A stretch of 64,000 nucleotides of DNA from Pampus argenteus (lineage: Eukaryota; Chordata; Actinopteri; Scombriformes; Stromateidae): the NCBI GenBank assembly GCA_036937835.1, contig CM072869.1:11568001-11632000 (forward strand). The letters run 5' to 3'. A model generated the notes under the pieces. It searched no databases. It had not been told where the DNA came from and worked only from the letters and a program-made list of their open reading frames with translations. Positions 13,801 to 28,800 of this stretch are shown piece after piece (within the stretch, counting starts at the first letter, position 1; the number at the start of each line of letters is the position of its first letter). The position numbers and the translations under genes were made by a program.

Positions 13801-16800
13801 AGATGTTGTTTTGGAGAAACAAGCATTAAGCAAACCCCCTGCAAATGAGATGGTGTCAGCCAGCTCTGATATGTGGTTAAATATGAATGAGGCATTTCAC
13901 ACCTTTTTGCATGTACTTCTATCTTATGCAGTGTAGCTGAATCTTGCAAAAGCCATCTGGATTGACTGAGTCAGACCAGTCCTACTAGTGTAGATTGACA
14001 TCAATTCCACAATGCTGATAAAGTAAAATGTGTGATGATGAGCAATTCAGAGGATGTCAAAAGATAAAGTGTTAGTATGACATGGTTGTTTGACCTTAAA
14101 CCACATTGTATGCATTAGAACAACAGCTAGGTGCATTATCTCTTGGCAGAGATATACTTATTACTGAATGTACAGATGAGAGCGGTATTGATTTCTCAGC
14201 TTATTCTAATTAAAAGCTAATATTTTCGCAAAATGGCAAACCTTTCCACTATATGTGGAAATTTCTGACTTCCGAAAAAGACACTATGGCGGGAAATACA
14301 TAAATAATTTGAGAGATGCTATAATAACAATAAATTGGGGGGCTTTAATCAAGTACATCTGTTGTAAGTGGTCTAAATCATCGTCAGACTGCCACTTTGA
14401 CCAATTGAGTGGGTTTATTGTCCACTAACCTGCACTGGTTGCACTGGTAGGCCTCTGGGGGCCTCCACTAGAGCCCACATTCCTGTGCAGAGAGGCCTGA
14501 GGAGGGGATAGCATCCCACTGTCACTCAGAGAAGCTGTGGCTGCTGCCAGGGCCTGGCTTCCCAGAGTCCCTCCTGATTGGTACATGGCATTAGGATTGG
14601 ATACAGGCACTGCCACATGCATGGAGAAGTTCTGCTGAGGCAATGCTGTAGGCTGAGAGAGGGAGACAAAAACACACGGATATTTACAACACACAGAGTC
14701 CAGGGCCTGATGATGATGGGTCAGTGGTTGTCATGGTATCGTTAACAGAGAGCTACCCTTGAAGGTTAGTTTGAATAAATCAATAGATTCACAAAATAAT
14801 CATGAAGATCACACAAAAAAAATGTTAAAATGCAACAAAATACTATTATAATGTTTCAAACCAGTTTATTTATATAAAATAATATTTTAAAAACATTTCT
14901 GCCCTACATCTAAGGGCTATCAAGTGGCACCATACAACCTTCAAAAAAAAGTTTATTCTGGTTGTACATACACATAGAAAACACACATCTTCAGTGCTAC
15001 CGCAGCACACACAAAACACGGGAAACAAAAATCTAAAAACATGCATTCAGGTGATCACTTTGGCATTGCAGCAGTCAGCACTAAATACATACTTGTGCCT
15101 TATGAAACTTCTCAGCACAGCAGAAGGTTACCAGGGATTCACGGCTACAACAGCCGTGACTCACTTGCATTTACCTATAAAGTGCTGACTGTGCAAAGCG
15201 TAAATGTGAATTGCAGGTGGCAGTGAGAACATTTCATCATAGCATTATCCAGTGGGCCAGTTGGGTGTTATCATTAGTTTGTTAATGGCAAAGTGATGCT
15301 CTTCATGTCAGGAACATAGAGAAAACTACTGCTTAGTAAGCACTATGTTCTTGCACAATTCTAATATTGTCACGCATGATAAGATCACAAAAGATTTGTG
15401 CTATTTTAGTGGGTGAGTCAGTGTGGTATTTGATGAAGGAGTGGGAAGATGCTAAATGATAGTGTAGTGTTATTGTGCTCTGGGAACACTGTGCTGCTGG
15501 AACTGTTCAGGAGTAAAATGAGATATTTAATGATAGAATACATTAAGAGAGAGGTGAGGTGAAATATTTAAAGGGGGCATTGTAAACATTACATCAATAA
15601 GAAACAGAGAATCCTTGTTGTTTATTTATTTTTGTTACACTATGAGGTGGAAAAAAAAACCACCCCTAAATCTCAGAACCTGCAGATCTTTATGCTGCAT
15701 TAGTCAGTATTTACTGTAGGTTCCTGATGTGTTGAAATAGTGACTGCTGTTTGATTTATGATAATATGACCATGATACTAAGGTGTAATCTCTCCAGCAG
15801 AAGCGTGCAACATTTCACCTGTTACTGAAACGTGATCTTATCAGGGTGTGCCAAAATATCAGTTGCAGAACAAATCAACATAAGAATCAAATGCACACCC
15901 AGAAGAGGGGGGGCATTAATCTTAAGCTAGAATAGTTCTGAAAGAAGTTGACAGAAGTTCCGGGTGGGTAACAAAAAGAGGAAAAAGTTAAATGAAAAAA
16001 AGAGTGAAATTCCTTTGTGCCACAAAGCCAAGCAAAAATGTTGCATTGACAGTACTTACGATTTTATGATTTCTCATCATATTATCAAACTCCTCATTAA
16101 TTTTTTTATACTTTTCTTCTGTGTGAGGAGTGAGGACATATGAGGCATCGGGGTCCGGGCTATCACAACCTCTGTGTTCTTTCTTGTTTAGCGCCTGTAG
16201 TGAACATCAACATAAAGACAGGAATCAACACAAAATAGCAGGGGACAAAGGAAGTACTTACACCACAGCGCTTGTACATTAAATCACTCTCTTCGCTTAG
16301 TTTGCCGAAATGGTCGTCCATGAGGGGGCTGTGCCCAAAACAGTCATCAGGATCAGGACTAGCACAGTCATTATGGCCTTTGTTTCTCAATTTCTGAAAT
16401 GAAATTGCACAGTTGAATAGAAACAGTATACAAGATGTGGCTCTGTGTTTTTGTGTTGTTACCTAATATATATACATTTCTACCAAAAATATAAATCAAA
16501 TATTTACCAATTAATGCATGTGTGTCCTTCATTGTTTTTCTTATAACAGTAAAAGATGAGCAGCTGTTACACCAATGCAAATCTAAACTGTAGTTCAATA
16601 CATGGCGCTGTACCAAGGGGAAACTGAAATGTCACTCCATATCCTTTCACCCTTCAGAAGTGTTCAGAGAAACAAAATATTGTCCTCCTCTATTTTCCTC
16701 TCTTTCTCTCTCCTTCTCAATCCCCCTCACTGCATCTGTCTCACTATGTTTTTCCTTCTCTTTTTCTGCAAGTGTGTGTGTTTTTGCATTTTAAAAATGT

Positions 16801-19800
16801 ATATATATATTTCAGTTATCATAAGCCACCCTGCTAGAAGAAACCCCTGCATAAGAAGATCCTACAGCAGAGCATTTTCATGTGTCCAAGTCGGTAATTC
16901 AGTATGGTTGTCACTCGAGGGATCTTATCAAAGTTAATGCATGTGAGGGATAAAATGGATTATCAAACATGGTCAAAGATGCTTATTTGAGCATGAAATT
17001 GTGCAATTACAGTAAAAGCAAAGAGTTCATAAGCACATAAGATGGTGTGCTGTGATTTTATAAAATCCTATTCTAACTCTAGTATAAAAAAGTTAACAAA
17101 AAATAACAAAAAAAACAAACAAACACGTCATACAACTAAACAAATAAATGATGTGCTCTTTTGCGCACTTTCATACAGGCTGTTCACTGCTCCTCATTAT
17201 AGCTCTGAATAGCAGTGTTAACAAGACTTGCTGACAGCATGTGACAGCTTGTGATATCAAGGCAGTGTACATCAAAATATGATTTATGTGTAGCTCTCAG
17301 TGTTCCTCTATCAGGCTGCTGCAGGTCCACGCAGCGCCCTGGCCTGTCTGTGGGCTGCCTCAGAGGCCTCGTGTCTACAGGAAGGTCACTGACTCCTGTG
17401 GATATAGGGGGTCAGAGTGTGAGCCAGAGGAGAGGAACCTACACACACTAATGAGACCTTACTCTTGTTTCTTGTCTTCATGGCCCAACAAAGTGGAAAA
17501 TGTTTGTGTGTTACTAAAGAGGAAGAGACAGAAAGAGAAACTATAAGTGTAGGAATGTGTGTCATACTGGGTGTGAGAACGTGGGACTTTGGTGTGTGTC
17601 TATGTGGGGAGGGGTATTTCTACAGCTGCTACATCCTCTGACAGCGGTGTGACAGTACGTTTAGGTCTGTGCAGACAATGTGGCTAACCCAGCGCTGCTT
17701 ACCACAACCTCAGTGTAACTCACATTTCCTAAAACTGCCATGGCTTTATGAGACTCCTGCATAATATCATGGCTCATTAAAACCAGAGGATACTAAATAG
17801 CTCACTTCATCCTGCATTTTACGTGCACACAGTTTTGGAGAGAGGTACATTTTGGGCCACAAAACCTGTTAATCTAAATTGCACAGGCATGAATGTGATT
17901 CTATGCACAACTGATACCAAAATAAGGAAGTTCAGAGAAGCACCCACATCTCTGTGTCCACAATGCCTAGAAGAGAATGAGAGAGAGAGAGGTCCTCTGT
18001 ATAATGAATGGCCAGTACTGTACCACAGACGCATTACAGTTTGGTGTGGTACAGAGCCGTGGCATTCTTCTCATTCTAAGAAAACGCCTTGCTGGTTCAT
18101 TTCCTGTTTACTGAACAAACCCTCTTCAGTTCAGGCCCTGAAAGGCCTGTGTTTACTGGGGTTAAACTATGCACTTTCTCCACCAGTGAGCCAAAGATCT
18201 GATCTGAACCTGCAAATTTAAGTTCCAACCTGCTCATTATGGGAGTATGTTGGTTGGACTGGTCGGGCTAGGCTGTATGAGATGGGCAGGGCTGCTCTAC
18301 TTTCACAACAAGCCTGGCTAGCCTTCAGTATGCCGCACCCACTGGCCCTAACCATTTAGGGAGGGGTCGCAGCAGCACAGTTGGTAAGCGGGAACCAGAT
18401 AGCAGCAGACGAGGACAGCCAGCACTCAGATCTGCACCGTGGCACACAACATGAATCACAACAATACATATTATGTTGAAAAAGATGTTCTGAAGTTGTG
18501 ATACAAGGTGCTTTGTATATACGGCAGTTGGGGTGCATTAGTTGAACAGTGAAAGATTTAATTATTTTGGTGGCATTCTTATGCATATACGACAGCCCTG
18601 GGAGAGCATGGTTGTAATTCTTTGTTAAATGACTTGGCATGTTTTGGGTGCCCCACAGACGCTGCCCACAGCTCCCAGTAAATGGATCACTAAATCAGCA
18701 CATGGCCTAACAGGTGTCTTTCTTCCAAACACCTGTCAAGACCTGGCTCATCATGCTGGCCAATCAGAGGCAGCCGCACAGAGACATGGCCGTAGAAGGG
18801 ACCACATGGAGCCCTGAAGGCCACTTGACCTCAGATCAACTTTGCTCTTACATGACAGTGCTACAGATTTCGCCAGACACTTCAGTGTTCTGACCTAGAA
18901 AAGGGTCAAAGCCTTCTACAAAATCAGGACGCAAAAGAAAAGATCATTTCTTTTTACATTGTGAATAGTTTGTTAAAGGCAGTTTTAAAATGCCTCTCAA
19001 ATGTTGGCTCAAGCTGTGGGGTTTGTACTTTGAAAAGTGAAGTTGGCTGGATGTGAATGCAGCTGAGGTTAGGATTTTCAGTAGCATTTCTGATGAAAGA
19101 TATGGACGGTGTGTTGCATGAGGGGGGTTTCAGAGAGTATAGACAAGGGAACTTGTGTAATCTATTCACAAGGCCCTGAGAGGCTCACAAAGATGAGTGG
19201 GAACAAGGCCAGCTGCTATTTTCTCACAGCAGTCCAAACCTGTATTGATAGAAATTTGGCTCTACAAATAAATATGAGACTCTGAGTGGCTGACGTCAAA
19301 CCAACTGGGCACTATTGTCCATGTGTACATGCGTGTGTTCATGCATGTGTGTCTGTCAGTTTGCTTGTGTGATACTTCCAACTTTTCTTAAAAAAAATGT
19401 TCACAGGAGGCTTGAAGCTTCCTTGTACTGACAAAAACATCTATTCGTCATCTCCACCCGAGCCCCGAGTATTAACCTAACTGTAACCATGGGGAACATT
19501 CAGCACAGTAATTGCCTCTCCAGGTTTGCAGTATATGTCCAGTACAGGAAAATATAGCGCCGTGAAAGGCAACCTTACATACCACTTTGATTTGGTATCA
19601 ATGTAAATTCTATTAAAAATCCTTCTTGACAACAAGCACCTAGAACATGCCTACTATTTAAATTTTTAGATCCTACATTACAACTTTGCGTCATATATAT
19701 ATATATATAAACATCTTTATTACAAAAAACTGAAGCAAACACTACTCGGTGAATTAAAAATAAATCTAAAAACCATTGCATAAGCCACCTACATCACCTG

Positions 19801-22800
19801 TTCCTTGAGAAGTACTTTCAGTGAAATGGGTCCAAGCTATTTACTCTGCTGTGTGTCTTGGAAAACTATTTCACTCTGATGTTCTCCCTCGCTCGTGTCA
19901 AGAGAGCTTTCTGCATTTAACTTATTCATGTACTGTACAGTACTGTATGTGAATAGAAGGCAGAGTGAAAGGAGAAGTGGTTAGGTATAAAAGCTGAACT
20001 TCAAAACTGTGGGGGAGATGGCTGAAAGGAAGGCATGAAGAGGTTGTTTCTATAGTATCCTCCATTATGTCAGTATCACAGGAAAAGGCTATACTTATAG
20101 TAGCTTTCACCAGCGGTAGAGAGCACCACCTGACCTATGACTGCTGTACCACAGCTCTGATTACAAGCCCCTCAACAGCAAGACAGTTTGTTGTGTACTG
20201 GTAATACAACAGGAAATTACACAAAATGTTCCCAAAGTGCACCATGAATGTTTAATGCATGTTGTGTTTAAAGTAAAGTACATAGAAGCTATAATTTAAC
20301 CCTCACCTCATTTCAGTCGGATGTCCCAGCCTCTCACCCTGCAGGGCTGTGAATTAGCCCTTGTGCCCACTGCTACACTAAGCAAGGTAGCATGCTAATC
20401 CTCATGACATCACCATTGTGTCCAGGCCGTTCCATCTAATGTGCTTATCAAAGGGCTTCTTTCAGTGTGAACAGACTAGGAAATCAGCATGGGGAGGCGG
20501 CTGATAGGAAGGCTTTTATCTGCTAAGGAATATTTCGGGTCTTATATAACATCTTAAGAGACTTTCACTACCACCGTGTTCTCTTTCCCCTGTGGTGCTG
20601 TAGTCTTCACTTGAGGGGAATAAAAGCCTTTTTTGGTTGGTCTTCAGGCACTGTATGCCATGGCACAGCACTGGATTACTGTAATGTAAGGAAGCCTTCT
20701 TCATCTTTCCTTTCTCTTTCTCCTGTTTCCCACCACTTATTGTGAGTTGGACTATCAGATAAGGAACCTCTGTAATTCCCAGACATATCTTGTTTAATTT
20801 CATGAACATTACACATTACTGAGTGGACTGATATCAGGATATGAGGCTGGATGCACGTCCTTCCTTTGGCTCACTCTATTGTCTAGGTACTCAGTGGACA
20901 GGAAGAGCTGTGGGAAAGGGCAAGCTCTAAACTCAATTGTCTTTATTTCATTTTGATATTGTTGTCTTGCAGCTGTTAGAAAAACAATATACATAGTGAG
21001 ATTCAATCCCACCTGAAATTACAGTGACAATGGACAGACCACAATGGACTCGGAGCTCAAAGTCAGACCCATTAATCCAAAGTGAGTCATGCTTGCTAAA
21101 TCTAAAGGAGTGATACATATGGGAGCAAACTCGTCTTATTCTGCGAATGATTACCTGCATTTGACTAGATTGCCAATTAAATATAGCCCACCCGTTTTAC
21201 TGAATAAGAGGCAATTTCTGTGCAGCGAGCAGTCCCTTCAGAGCTTTCTGCTTTGAGACTGTGGTGAATGACTGATGTGACAAAGCTATTAGCTGCCACA
21301 GTCAGAGAGAACAGTCTCAATCAGCGGACCGCATATTTTCAGTCATATACGAGAGGGAATTAAACTACAAATTGAGGATAAAGGCAAACCAATGTCATCA
21401 TTATCTATGGATTAAAAAGAACGAGAACACAGACTCTGTTCCCACTACACAGACAGAAAAGGTGGCTCGCATTAAAAACTGATCAGAAGAAATTATAATC
21501 CAGACAAAAAGATTAACATAGAGATTATTGATAATCTTTCTGACCATTTTACTCTGTCTCTCCATCTCTCTCTCCCTCTCTCTATCTCTCTCTCTCTGGT
21601 CATTGAGTGGATCATTAGCTGTCAGGGCCCTTGAAACCATACCCCCAACCCTGAAGTCCCATTCCTGCTATCCTCTAAAATATTCATAAGGACAATTAGG
21701 AGTTCCGATAAAGCAAGTACCGAGGGCTGGGGGGCGTGCAGCAGAGAGGGCAGGATATGCCAGCAGGACGTCTGTTCTTCTGCAACACTCTATACCCAGA
21801 CCACAGACCTGTCCTCATCAATCTGAGACACAGCAGCCTCCCTCTTTGCCCCCAGTCAGGCCAGTCTGCCAGGGGAAGGTGGCATGGTGCCAGCAAACGC
21901 CCAGCCCCCCCATCCCAGCAGGCTTTGCTCTGTCCTCGCCCCTGGGCAGGAGGGGTTGGCCACACAGCACGCACAGTGGGAGGAGGGGGGCACAAGGGCA
22001 AGCTGGTTGTTGCAGGAGCTACCTCAGAAAAGCCGCTGCGCACGAAAGCAAGGTCTCATTTCAGCCATTCAGACCGCAAGGTCATTGAAGAACACAGGGC
22101 GTGGACTCATGGCTTGTGGTTCTAATGATCTTTAACATACTATCACTGTGTCTCTGTGACAAGATCAAACCAAATTAGGTCAATTTAATTTCTGACCTAT
22201 TTCATGAAGTTCATACCAGATAGGTATATGGATGGGTGTCTGTTTGAGAAGCTAAATATAAGGCATTGTAACATGCCATCCAACACATTAACGCAGGAAA
22301 TTATTTTACGTTTATTTTTTGTGTTGTGCCCTGCAGTGATGCTACGTCCATTGGCTTATATTATAAAATACAGTAAACCTAAGCCCACATTGCTTACTTG
22401 AATAGTTGCAATAGTTTGGAAAAAATCCTCGTTTTCTCTACTCTGAATTGACTGACTATATAGAAGAAAACATATTTTTTTTAAAAAGAAAAAAAAAGAA
22501 ATAAAGAGCCAGGTCAGACTCTGCTTTACTTGGTGTGGAAGTTCAGTCTTGCTCCAAGATTTGTGCTAAGAGAAATTATGTCCACCACATTAAACAAAAA
22601 CAAAATTGACGTCTGTAAAAAAAACTCATGTATGAAAGTTGGTATAGTTCATGCTTATCTTTCTGTATGCAGTAATGTTGTACTAAAGATATTTCCATGA
22701 TTAAGACATGTTTAGTTGCTTTCACAATGTTAACGCTACATCCAAATAATTAAATTAAAATGCAGTCACCAACACACTGATACCAAATCTGAATAAGTAT

Positions 22801-25800
22801 ATGAAATAATACAGAGAACATTTATAACTTATGTTTAACTTTTTCTCGTTGGCTTTTTGTTCAAGATTCTGAGATAGAGTATATGTCAGTTTATATTTTA
22901 GAGTATTAACTGATTAGTGTCACTGGAAACTAATATTCAGAATAATGTACCATGGCTTGTGGTCTTTTTTTGTTGTGTCTCCTTTCATTATATGCTCTCT
23001 AAGAGACTCAATTGAATTGAATTGAGACATATGCAACATAGTTGAGAAGGTGCAAAAGAAGCTCTGACGTCAATGAATCACAACATGTGCCAAAAGCAAA
23101 AATCTCTTAGCCGTAACCTGGTAACAAGCATTACACACCGGAAAGCAGAGACATAATAAAACAATGTGATGTGATACAAGATGGATTTAAAATGCAGAAA
23201 AAACACTACTTTATAATTGAGTTAAGCAATTTAGCAATTCAAAGAAAAACTGTTGTATTGTCTTACAGGACAAAATACCAGTTTTAAAACCAAAGGCAAT
23301 TACTTGTCCATCATGGAAACAGTCAGTGAGGACATATAATACAGAACAGTCTGTGATTTACTTGTATGAACATTACCACAACTGTTTCATTACACTCAGA
23401 AAACTACAAAAGAGGACTGGTGACCCTTTTTCACTAAAAGCCCAGAGGAAAAGAAGTCCTTGTCCTATAAAAAGGGGCACTTTGAAACCCAGCGTGTTGC
23501 TAGCAACCAAACCATTAATACTGCTTCACTCACTGTGGCAAGGCTGAAAAGACAAGTCTCGCCAGACTACTCCATCAGACATATCATAATAGATAACAAG
23601 CAATATCGTCATTAGGCTTTATCTTGTTATTTATTATTTCATTACTGAAAATCACTCAAAGTAGCTCATTACACCATTGAATAACTGTAAGTAAACTATC
23701 AGAGGTAGATAACAAAGACAATACTTCTCTTTGTTTTCACTATAACATTTGTGAGATCTTTTTCATTTTTAACTAGCTGCACTGCACTGAACATCGGTGA
23801 TACCAGCCAATATGTATTTAATATGTTTTGACGAGCAACACACGTTAACTCTGGAACTGACCTGCCCTGAAACACGGGCCCAAAGACTGCCAAAGAGCCT
23901 GCTCTCAGGTATACAAAACACTTTGTGCACATGCAGGAAATAGGAAGTAGCTCATCCGCACAGAACTGTGTATTTATATGAGCACCAAATGAAGAGGCGC
24001 TAATAGAATTTCAAGAACACAAATTAATGCTTGCCCATGCTGTTGCTTTATCATCCTCTCTAGAGATAACAGATTGAAGACTGACAGGCTTCATATTCAT
24101 ATGGTAACACAGAGGGAACAACCTCCTCCTCATTACAAAGCAGTGTCACAGACAACCTGCCTATCCATTGATTAAAAAAAAAAAAAAAAAGCTCCAAAAC
24201 ATCATATCATCATACTGATCTACAGTACTGTATGTGGCCTACAGTCAAAATAAAGATATAGAAAATAATATTAATATCACTCCAATAAATCACAGGAGCC
24301 CAAAAGTGCACATAATATTAAAATGGGCTAGCAGAAAATTTCACATATATTGGAAAGCCCTGGAAAAATCAACATCAACCCAATAAGAGTATGTCAATAG
24401 TAGTGACATTTGATTTAGCTTAAAAGGGATTTCTCATCATTTCTGCTGTGAGCTCAATGGTGAAATATCAGAAAGAAGAATAGCAATATGCTAATGGAGT
24501 AGTGGGTAAAGTGAAATATAGAAATACTGCTGAAGGGCTGAGGGTGGCAAGTGTTACAGGGACTTGACAATCAAGTCACTGGACTTCATTGTCATATATA
24601 TATATATAATGAAAATATTTTTGAATGAGCTAGATTTGTTCTTCAACATCAGAAAGACACCCTTCACATTGGAGAACAGACCAACTTTCTGCTTGGTTTT
24701 TTTTCATTCTGCTCTCACTTTTAATTCTCTTATATTTAAAGGACCAAATAGAGTAAATATCTGATATTTTATTTAAATATTTAAAAGAAAAACATCAGAA
24801 TTAATGTTTTATTGTTTTGTTTTCCAAGCCTTTGTAAATAGACTAATAATAGTTATATACAAATAATTTATATTTCTAAAGTAATTTGACAAGTAATTAA
24901 AACATGTTTAATTCATTTGTTATACTACATCTTTAAAAATGGCAGCAGACTATTATTTGGTGAAAAAGATTGAAATAATAAAATACAAAAATATGTTTTT
25001 CTTAAAACCAAAAACTCAAAATGAATGAGTTAAAGGAATAACTTCAGCAAAATATTACAACTAAAACTAAAAGAAACATCATTGTCTTAAAGTCTTATAA
25101 CAATAGTCAGGTGTCTGAATGAACATTGAAACAACTGTTTTTATTTTTCTGCCATAATCATTTCTCCTGTCCATATTAGCCATTAAAAGATCCCCTCATA
25201 ATGCACTTACAATGTAAATAAAGCAAAATCCACAAACCTTTTTCTACAGAAAATTTGCAAACTGAAGTTAATATGAAACGTCAGCCATCCATAATTGTCA
25301 AATAAAGTAGATATCTTTGAATGTTACAGTTTTTAGTGCCAATATCTCTCCTTTTATGACTACACTAACACTTTATTATAGCCAGACATAGTGACACCGT
25401 GCAGACCAGGTCAGTGCAGTTGATTTACATCTGCAGGTCAGACATCAACGGATGAAGGAAGAGAAAACCTAAACTCAACAGACGTACTTTTCTTCAATTC
25501 ACAAACAGACCTTTTCACACTGTTATTCTCTAATACTGTACACACACAGTGAGCAGTAGCCTTGTTTAGATTTTGTCCCTGGACATCACCACAAAGTAAA
25601 GTGGCCCCTAGAACGGGTAGCATGTTTGGTCGTTCCAAAGAAAAAATACTCTGCTGGAAGTGATGTTGTTTATGTTCCTGGCAGCAGTAACGTCAGTTTC
25701 TTCAGAGTAAACATTGGATAATAGCTTCAGAAGCATGTGACAGCTGCACAGACAAAACAACTACTAGTGACTAGACACAGGGAACCAGGAAAAAACAAAA

Positions 25801-28800
25801 GATCAGAAATACATCCAACCACATAAAGACTGGTAATTATACAAACTACAGCTCAAAACCAACAACAATAATAGTGAATTGCTATACATATCCAACCAAT
25901 ATTATAGATATCCATGCATTTAATACAAAACATCTCATGTAAAATGTTTACTGGTGACCTCACTAAATCTGATTAAACAGAACACCTTAAACACAAACCT
26001 TAAATCTTTCATAAAATTGAGTATACATAACATATACATAACGAATAATATACAAGAGTTCCCCACGTTTTATAAGATGTCATTTTATAGGAGAGAAAAA
26101 AACTTTTGCAAAAGTAATTTTAAGACTACTACCAATGTTACTCTGCGTTGGCCCATTTACTATAAATTATCTATACTTTACATGAGTGTTAATAAGCTTG
26201 TTGTAATGTTGGATAAAACTACTGTTATTGTACATGCCTTTAACTTAACGTGAACACTTCGGCAGATGAATGTGAAAACAGCCTTGTACTGTTAAACTCT
26301 GCACATATATCATTCCGCACAGTGAAACTAAAACATCCAACTGAAGGAACAAGAAGCAAAACACAAAAGCCTGGTTAGCAGCAATGTACATGATAAATGC
26401 CTGTTTTGTCTAGTCAATTTTTGTATTAAATTATATTTTCCTTATTTTCATTATTAGCAATGTTGCAGTTTAATACTAAATATGAAAATACTATATTTCC
26501 TTGATAACTACTGTATACTAGGTAAAGAAATATACTCTGTGAGAACATAATAGCAGCCATGAGCCTCATTTGACTGTCCTGTTATGTTTTTGTGTCACAG
26601 TTATAAATGCACACCAGTGTGAATTGATATTCAGGATTTCATGCTTAAAACATGTTCAAACCAATACAAACAAGCCGCAAACCACACATCTAATATATAT
26701 ATCAAGTATTTAGAGTACTGACAATATATTTGTATTGCTGAAGATTATTTTTAAGAGGAATATTTGATCACCAATTTTGCTTATAGAGTCTCAGACGCAT
26801 TTGCAAATTTTTGTGCATATAAAGTTGGTGTATAACAATGGGAACTTAAACAAAACAAAAAACAGTCACGATTATAAATTTAGCACCATATAACCTTTAA
26901 AAAATTAAACCAGTTAACCAGTTATTTGGTACAGTGCATGTATCTCTCATTTTGATTGATCTGGGGATCTGTGTGTCCAAAAAGTAAAATAATGATAATT
27001 AAAGATAAAAATTACAGCTTTTTTTCGGCTACACTGTCATCACTGTCTATTTAAGAGATGTGTGTTAAAACGAGAGCTTTGAGTTAAATGAAGTGCCGTT
27101 ATTCTAATTAAATAAAGAAACTGATTTACTGAGTGAATGTTTTGGATAGTATTCTGTTCATTTTTTCTCATGCTCTTTCATCTCTCTTGCTACACAACCC
27201 CACCCCCACCACCACCATGTTCCCTAGCTTCCATTTCTAGTGAGGCACCAGCAGGAGGATAATTGATCAATCATGCAAATTGAAGAATCTGGACAGCTAG
27301 ACCACCATAGCAGATGTGCCAATTTGCATTCATTAAGATTGAAATTAGTCTTAATCACTGCTCAGCTTTTGATTGACAACATAAACATCCCCTGTCCTAA
27401 ACTCCTGGTGCCCATTCAGCCCAAAGCTCTTTCAATTCATAACTGGTAATATATGTATAACTTTAAGTCATTAAAAAATACACGTTTGTAACTGGCTCTA
27501 AGATGTTAGACCTACAAAATATAGAGCATCATAACAAACTGGATCCTCAGTTGTGATAAATATAGATAAATAGCTTTTGTATCTTCAGTATCTTCAAAGG
27601 TCAGTGGTTAAAGTCAGTTACAAAATATCAGTAAGAATCAAAGTATGATTCTTCTGAAGAAACACATGCAGGGCCTGACATTCTGTAATGGTCAAGATTT
27701 ACATATCTTATTGAAGGATTAATTCAGCCCCATTGATAACAAAAGTTAATAGCGATCATGAAATAAAGCCTAATGGAAATTACCTGACAAGTTTATGCTC
27801 ATTTCCTCTTACTGTAGTCGCCCTGTGAGAGATAAACTGTTCCCACATCAACAGAGGAGGAATTGTGTGCTTCTCCCAGGTCACATTAACAATGACCACC
27901 CCTCTTTATTATGAGGGAGAGAAGCAGAATTTCCCTATGAATGATCTTGGAGTTGTTTTGCTCTCACAAATCATCTGGGTAAAAGACTTGCAAAAGAGCA
28001 GAGAAACATAAATTCTTTGCATATGGTGGAGTCCAGTTATTTACAATTATACGCCATTGGTATTTGACTAAAATTGCTTTCTCAAATTGGGTTAAAACCT
28101 GTTCACAACCCTGATTTTATAAGATTACATTAAATGTTGACTTAATGTTGATTCCGTGTTTCTGCAAACCTTATTAATGCTAAACTAAACTATATACCTT
28201 AATTGTATTGAACTGTTCAAAGAGAGGACAGATATGTGCTGAATACTATCTGATTTTAACTCTTCTCCTGGAGACAGGGTTCCTTCTGTGTGCAGGAGAA
28301 CGGTGTGAGGTTATAGTGGAGCAGGAGCAAAATCTCATTAGCTCCTCCAGCAGAGAGGGGAGGAAGAGTAAATATTATTAGATTAATCTAATGACTAACA
28401 GCAGCATTTTCATGTGGTATAAACAGAATTCAATAAGAAACACAATAGAAACAACACCATAAAACCTTCAGTCATAAATGTGCTGCTTCTTTTCAAAATA
28501 ACATAACTACAGTACACAAAATTATTACCAAATAGAGTTTGTTTTGATTTGTATAGTGCTGGCACAACATATGTATATATTATTTCAATTTTTAAACATT
28601 GAAAAGAAGCCTTCAAACAATTAAATTCCACCTTAAGATTGCTTAGAGATGTCTGCGTGACACACACAGGTGAATGCTTAAAAAGAGAGACTTCATACAA
28701 CAACTCCACTCGTCACCTGGAGTACCAGGACCACGGACACACACAGACATGTGCACATTCAATCTCTCACACACACACACATAAAGGAAAAATCTGAGCC

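Noticed and set aside
16602..16937. 111-codon plus-strand hydrophobic frame
   Set aside because: T/C-rich intron sequence near the alpha-1 acceptor; no domain and no conservation evidence.
21696..22135. Frames of 80-129 codons on both strands in a GC-rich patch
   Set aside because: Four overlapping frames open at once, no domain, no splice support: composition effect.
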